A stretch of DNA of 23,418 nucleotides, from NCBI GenBank assembly GCA_044227705.1, contig JBGAWE010000051.1:1-23418 (forward strand), in the 5' to 3' direction. The notes under the pieces are model-generated. The model saw only the letters and a program-made list of their open reading frames with translations. It had not been told where the DNA came from and searched no databases. This document shows, in pieces, positions 22,698 through 23,418 of the stretch. Source of the DNA: JANOQP01 sp044227705 (lineage in GTDB: Bacteria > Bacteroidota > Bacteroidia > Chitinophagales > Saprospiraceae). The translations under genes and the position numbers were made by a program. Within the stretch, counting starts at the first letter, position 1; each line of letters begins with the position of its first letter.

Positions 22698-23260
22698 GCG
22701 ACTTCATCAAAAAACTGAAAAAGGGCCCTGTCCAAGACTTTGTGCGGCAAGGCTTCGACGCGGTCGAGACCGGCTGGAAAAAGACGCGCATCGGCTGGCT
22801 GCCGTCGGCCGAGGTGGCCGACCCGAAAAAGCAGACGCTCATCTTCGCCACGCGCCTGATTTTGGAGGACGAGGGGAAAATCCTCTTTCTCCGGCAGACG
22901 GCCACGAAGGGCGGCCGCTACTCGCTGCCCGGCGGCAATGTCGAGGAGTCGGAGTTTGCCCGCGAGGCCCTTTGCCGCGAGGCCTTCGAGGAGACGGGCA
23001 TCAGGCTCACGCCAGACCGGCTGACGCTCGCCCACGTCCTGCACCGGCGCAAAAGGGAGACGGGCGAGATATTCATCGTCTTTTATTTCAAGGCCGTGCA
23101 GTTCAAAGGGGAACCGGTCAGCCAAGAGCCGCACAAGTTCGACCACGCCATTTGGGTCGAGGCGGCGAACCTGCCGGAGAACATCTCGAAGCACACGCGC
23201 AAAGTGCTCGAAAGGGTGGGGCGCGGGGTGATGTACTCCGAGATGCCGAAGGCGAAGTGA
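22694..23260 (+). CDS. Nudix hydrolase
   Basis: A 188-residue hydrolase of nucleoside-diphosphate-linked compounds. The Nudix box is perfect: G81-x5-E87-x7-R95-E96-x2-E99-E100-x-G102-I103 (in GGNVEESEFAREALCREAFEETGI). An N-terminal extension of about 45 residues (FIKKLKKGPVQDFVRQGFDAVETGWKKTRIGWLPSAEVADP) precedes the core; it is basic, lacks a signal peptide, and may be a docking or specificity element. The substrate cannot be assigned. The start ATG 22694 overlaps the phosphoesterase stop by ATGA, which decides it over the much longer upstream open frame. It is the last gene of the plus-strand run and is followed within 20 nt by a strong hairpin terminator. Confidence 0.92.
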   Translation: MSDFIKKLKKGPVQDFVRQGFDAVETGWKKTRIGWLPSAEVADPKKQTLIFATRLILEDEGKILFLRQTATKGGRYSLPGGNVEESEFAREALCREAFEETGIRLTPDRLTLAHVLHRRKRETGEIFIVFYFKAVQFKGEPVSQEPHKFDHAIWVEAANLPENISKHTRKVLERVGRGVMYSEMPKAK

Positions 23261-23270
23261 GGTTTGTTCT

Positions 23271-23325
23271 CAAAAAAAAAGCGGGCCATCGCACCCAAAA
23301 GGTCGATGGCCCGCTCTCGTTTCGG
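23271..23325. terminator. Bidirectional intrinsic terminator between convergent genes
   Basis: AGCGGGCCATCG (23280-23291) pairs perfectly over 12 bp with CGATGGCCCGCT (23304-23315), loop 12 nt. An A9 run precedes it, which becomes a T9 tract on the minus strand, strong for the gene entering from the right. On the plus strand CTCGTTT follows, weaker, serving the Nudix gene. Confidence 0.85.
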
Positions 23326-23338
23326 CCGTCAGGCTGGC

Positions 23339-23418
23339 TTACTTTTTCCAGACATAGGCTTTAGCGCAGTCGGGCTGTTTGTTGACCTGCTCGACCATCT
23401 TGTCGGCGGCCTCGCGGG
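23339..23418 (-). CDS. C-terminal end of a minus-strand gene (5' part beyond window)
   Basis: The last 25 codons of a gene are visible, ending AEAADKMVEQVNKQPDCAKAYVWKK and a TAA stop at 23339-23341. The frame is open to the right edge, and a strong minus-strand terminator follows the stop at 23280-23315, which supports it as a real 3' end. Too little is seen to name the product; one Cys and a basic tail are the only features. It is convergent with the Nudix gene. Confidence 0.6.
   Translation of the reverse strand, partial: REAADKMVEQVNKQPDCAKAYVWKK

Noticed and set aside
1..23418. Mobile element, prophage or defence island
   Set aside because: No integrase, transposase, terminal repeats, phage structural or nuclease genes were seen; genes are core functions with uniform composition.

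Overview
The window is 23.4 kb of GC-rich, densely packed bacterial chromosome that reads best as a high-GC member of the Bacteroidota (Saprospiria/Chitinophagia-like). The basis is that exact matches to the Bacteroidota -7 promoter element TAnnTTTG sit, correctly oriented, in six of the gaps upstream of genes. Shine-Dalgarno sequences are mostly weak, and several proteins have layouts familiar from this phylum: an Nramp-Usp fusion, a HEAT-cyclophilin lipoprotein, a DUF4350 protein and an OlsB/GlsB-like acyltransferase. The species cannot be named from the sequence.

Layout, left to right. (1) 3-2034, minus: glutamyl-tRNA reductase (hemA), a hairpin-bearing dispersed-type repeat that also supplies the hemA stop codon, then a partial lipoprotein with a c-type cytochrome motif running off the left edge. 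(2) 2281-6595, plus: an archaeal-type glucose 1-dehydrogenase overlapping a GH63-like glucosidase by 10 nt (a probable glucose-release and oxidation pair), then a PduO-type cobalamin adenosyltransferase. (3) A 528-bp gap without a convincing gene, then a long-chain acyl-CoA ligase (7124-8908, plus). (4) 8920-12775, minus: an Nramp transporter fused to a universal stress domain, a ComF-like phosphoribosyltransferase, LptC, and a four-helix membrane protein coupled to lptC by an ATGA overlap. (5) 12837-14724: a FemAB/BioF2-like GNAT protein (plus) and an OlsB/GlsB-like N-acyltransferase (minus) whose 3' ends overlap. (6) 14802-17039, minus: a membrane pyrophosphatase of the K+-dependent class with its own intrinsic terminator, preceded by a roughly 470-bp structured gap. 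(7) 17511-23260, plus: a HEAT-repeat/cyclophilin lipoprotein, a UPF0104 membrane protein, a DUF4350 protein, a metallophosphoesterase and a Nudix hydrolase, the last three joined by ATGA overlaps. A perfect 12-bp hairpin then separates this run from the 3' end of a minus-strand gene leaving the right edge.

Most of the content is core metabolism and envelope biology: tetrapyrrole synthesis, sugar catabolism, cobalamin cofactor, fatty-acid activation, metal uptake, LPS transport, pyrophosphate-driven ion pumping and periplasmic protein folding. I saw no CRISPR array, integrase, transposase, phage gene, tRNA, rRNA or defence system. The points most worth checking are the hppA leader region, the repeat at the hemA stop, the coupled glucosidase-glucose dehydrogenase operon with hairpins in its leader, the set of promoter matches, and a strong excess of the AT-rich word TTTTTGAAA inside GC-rich coding DNA.
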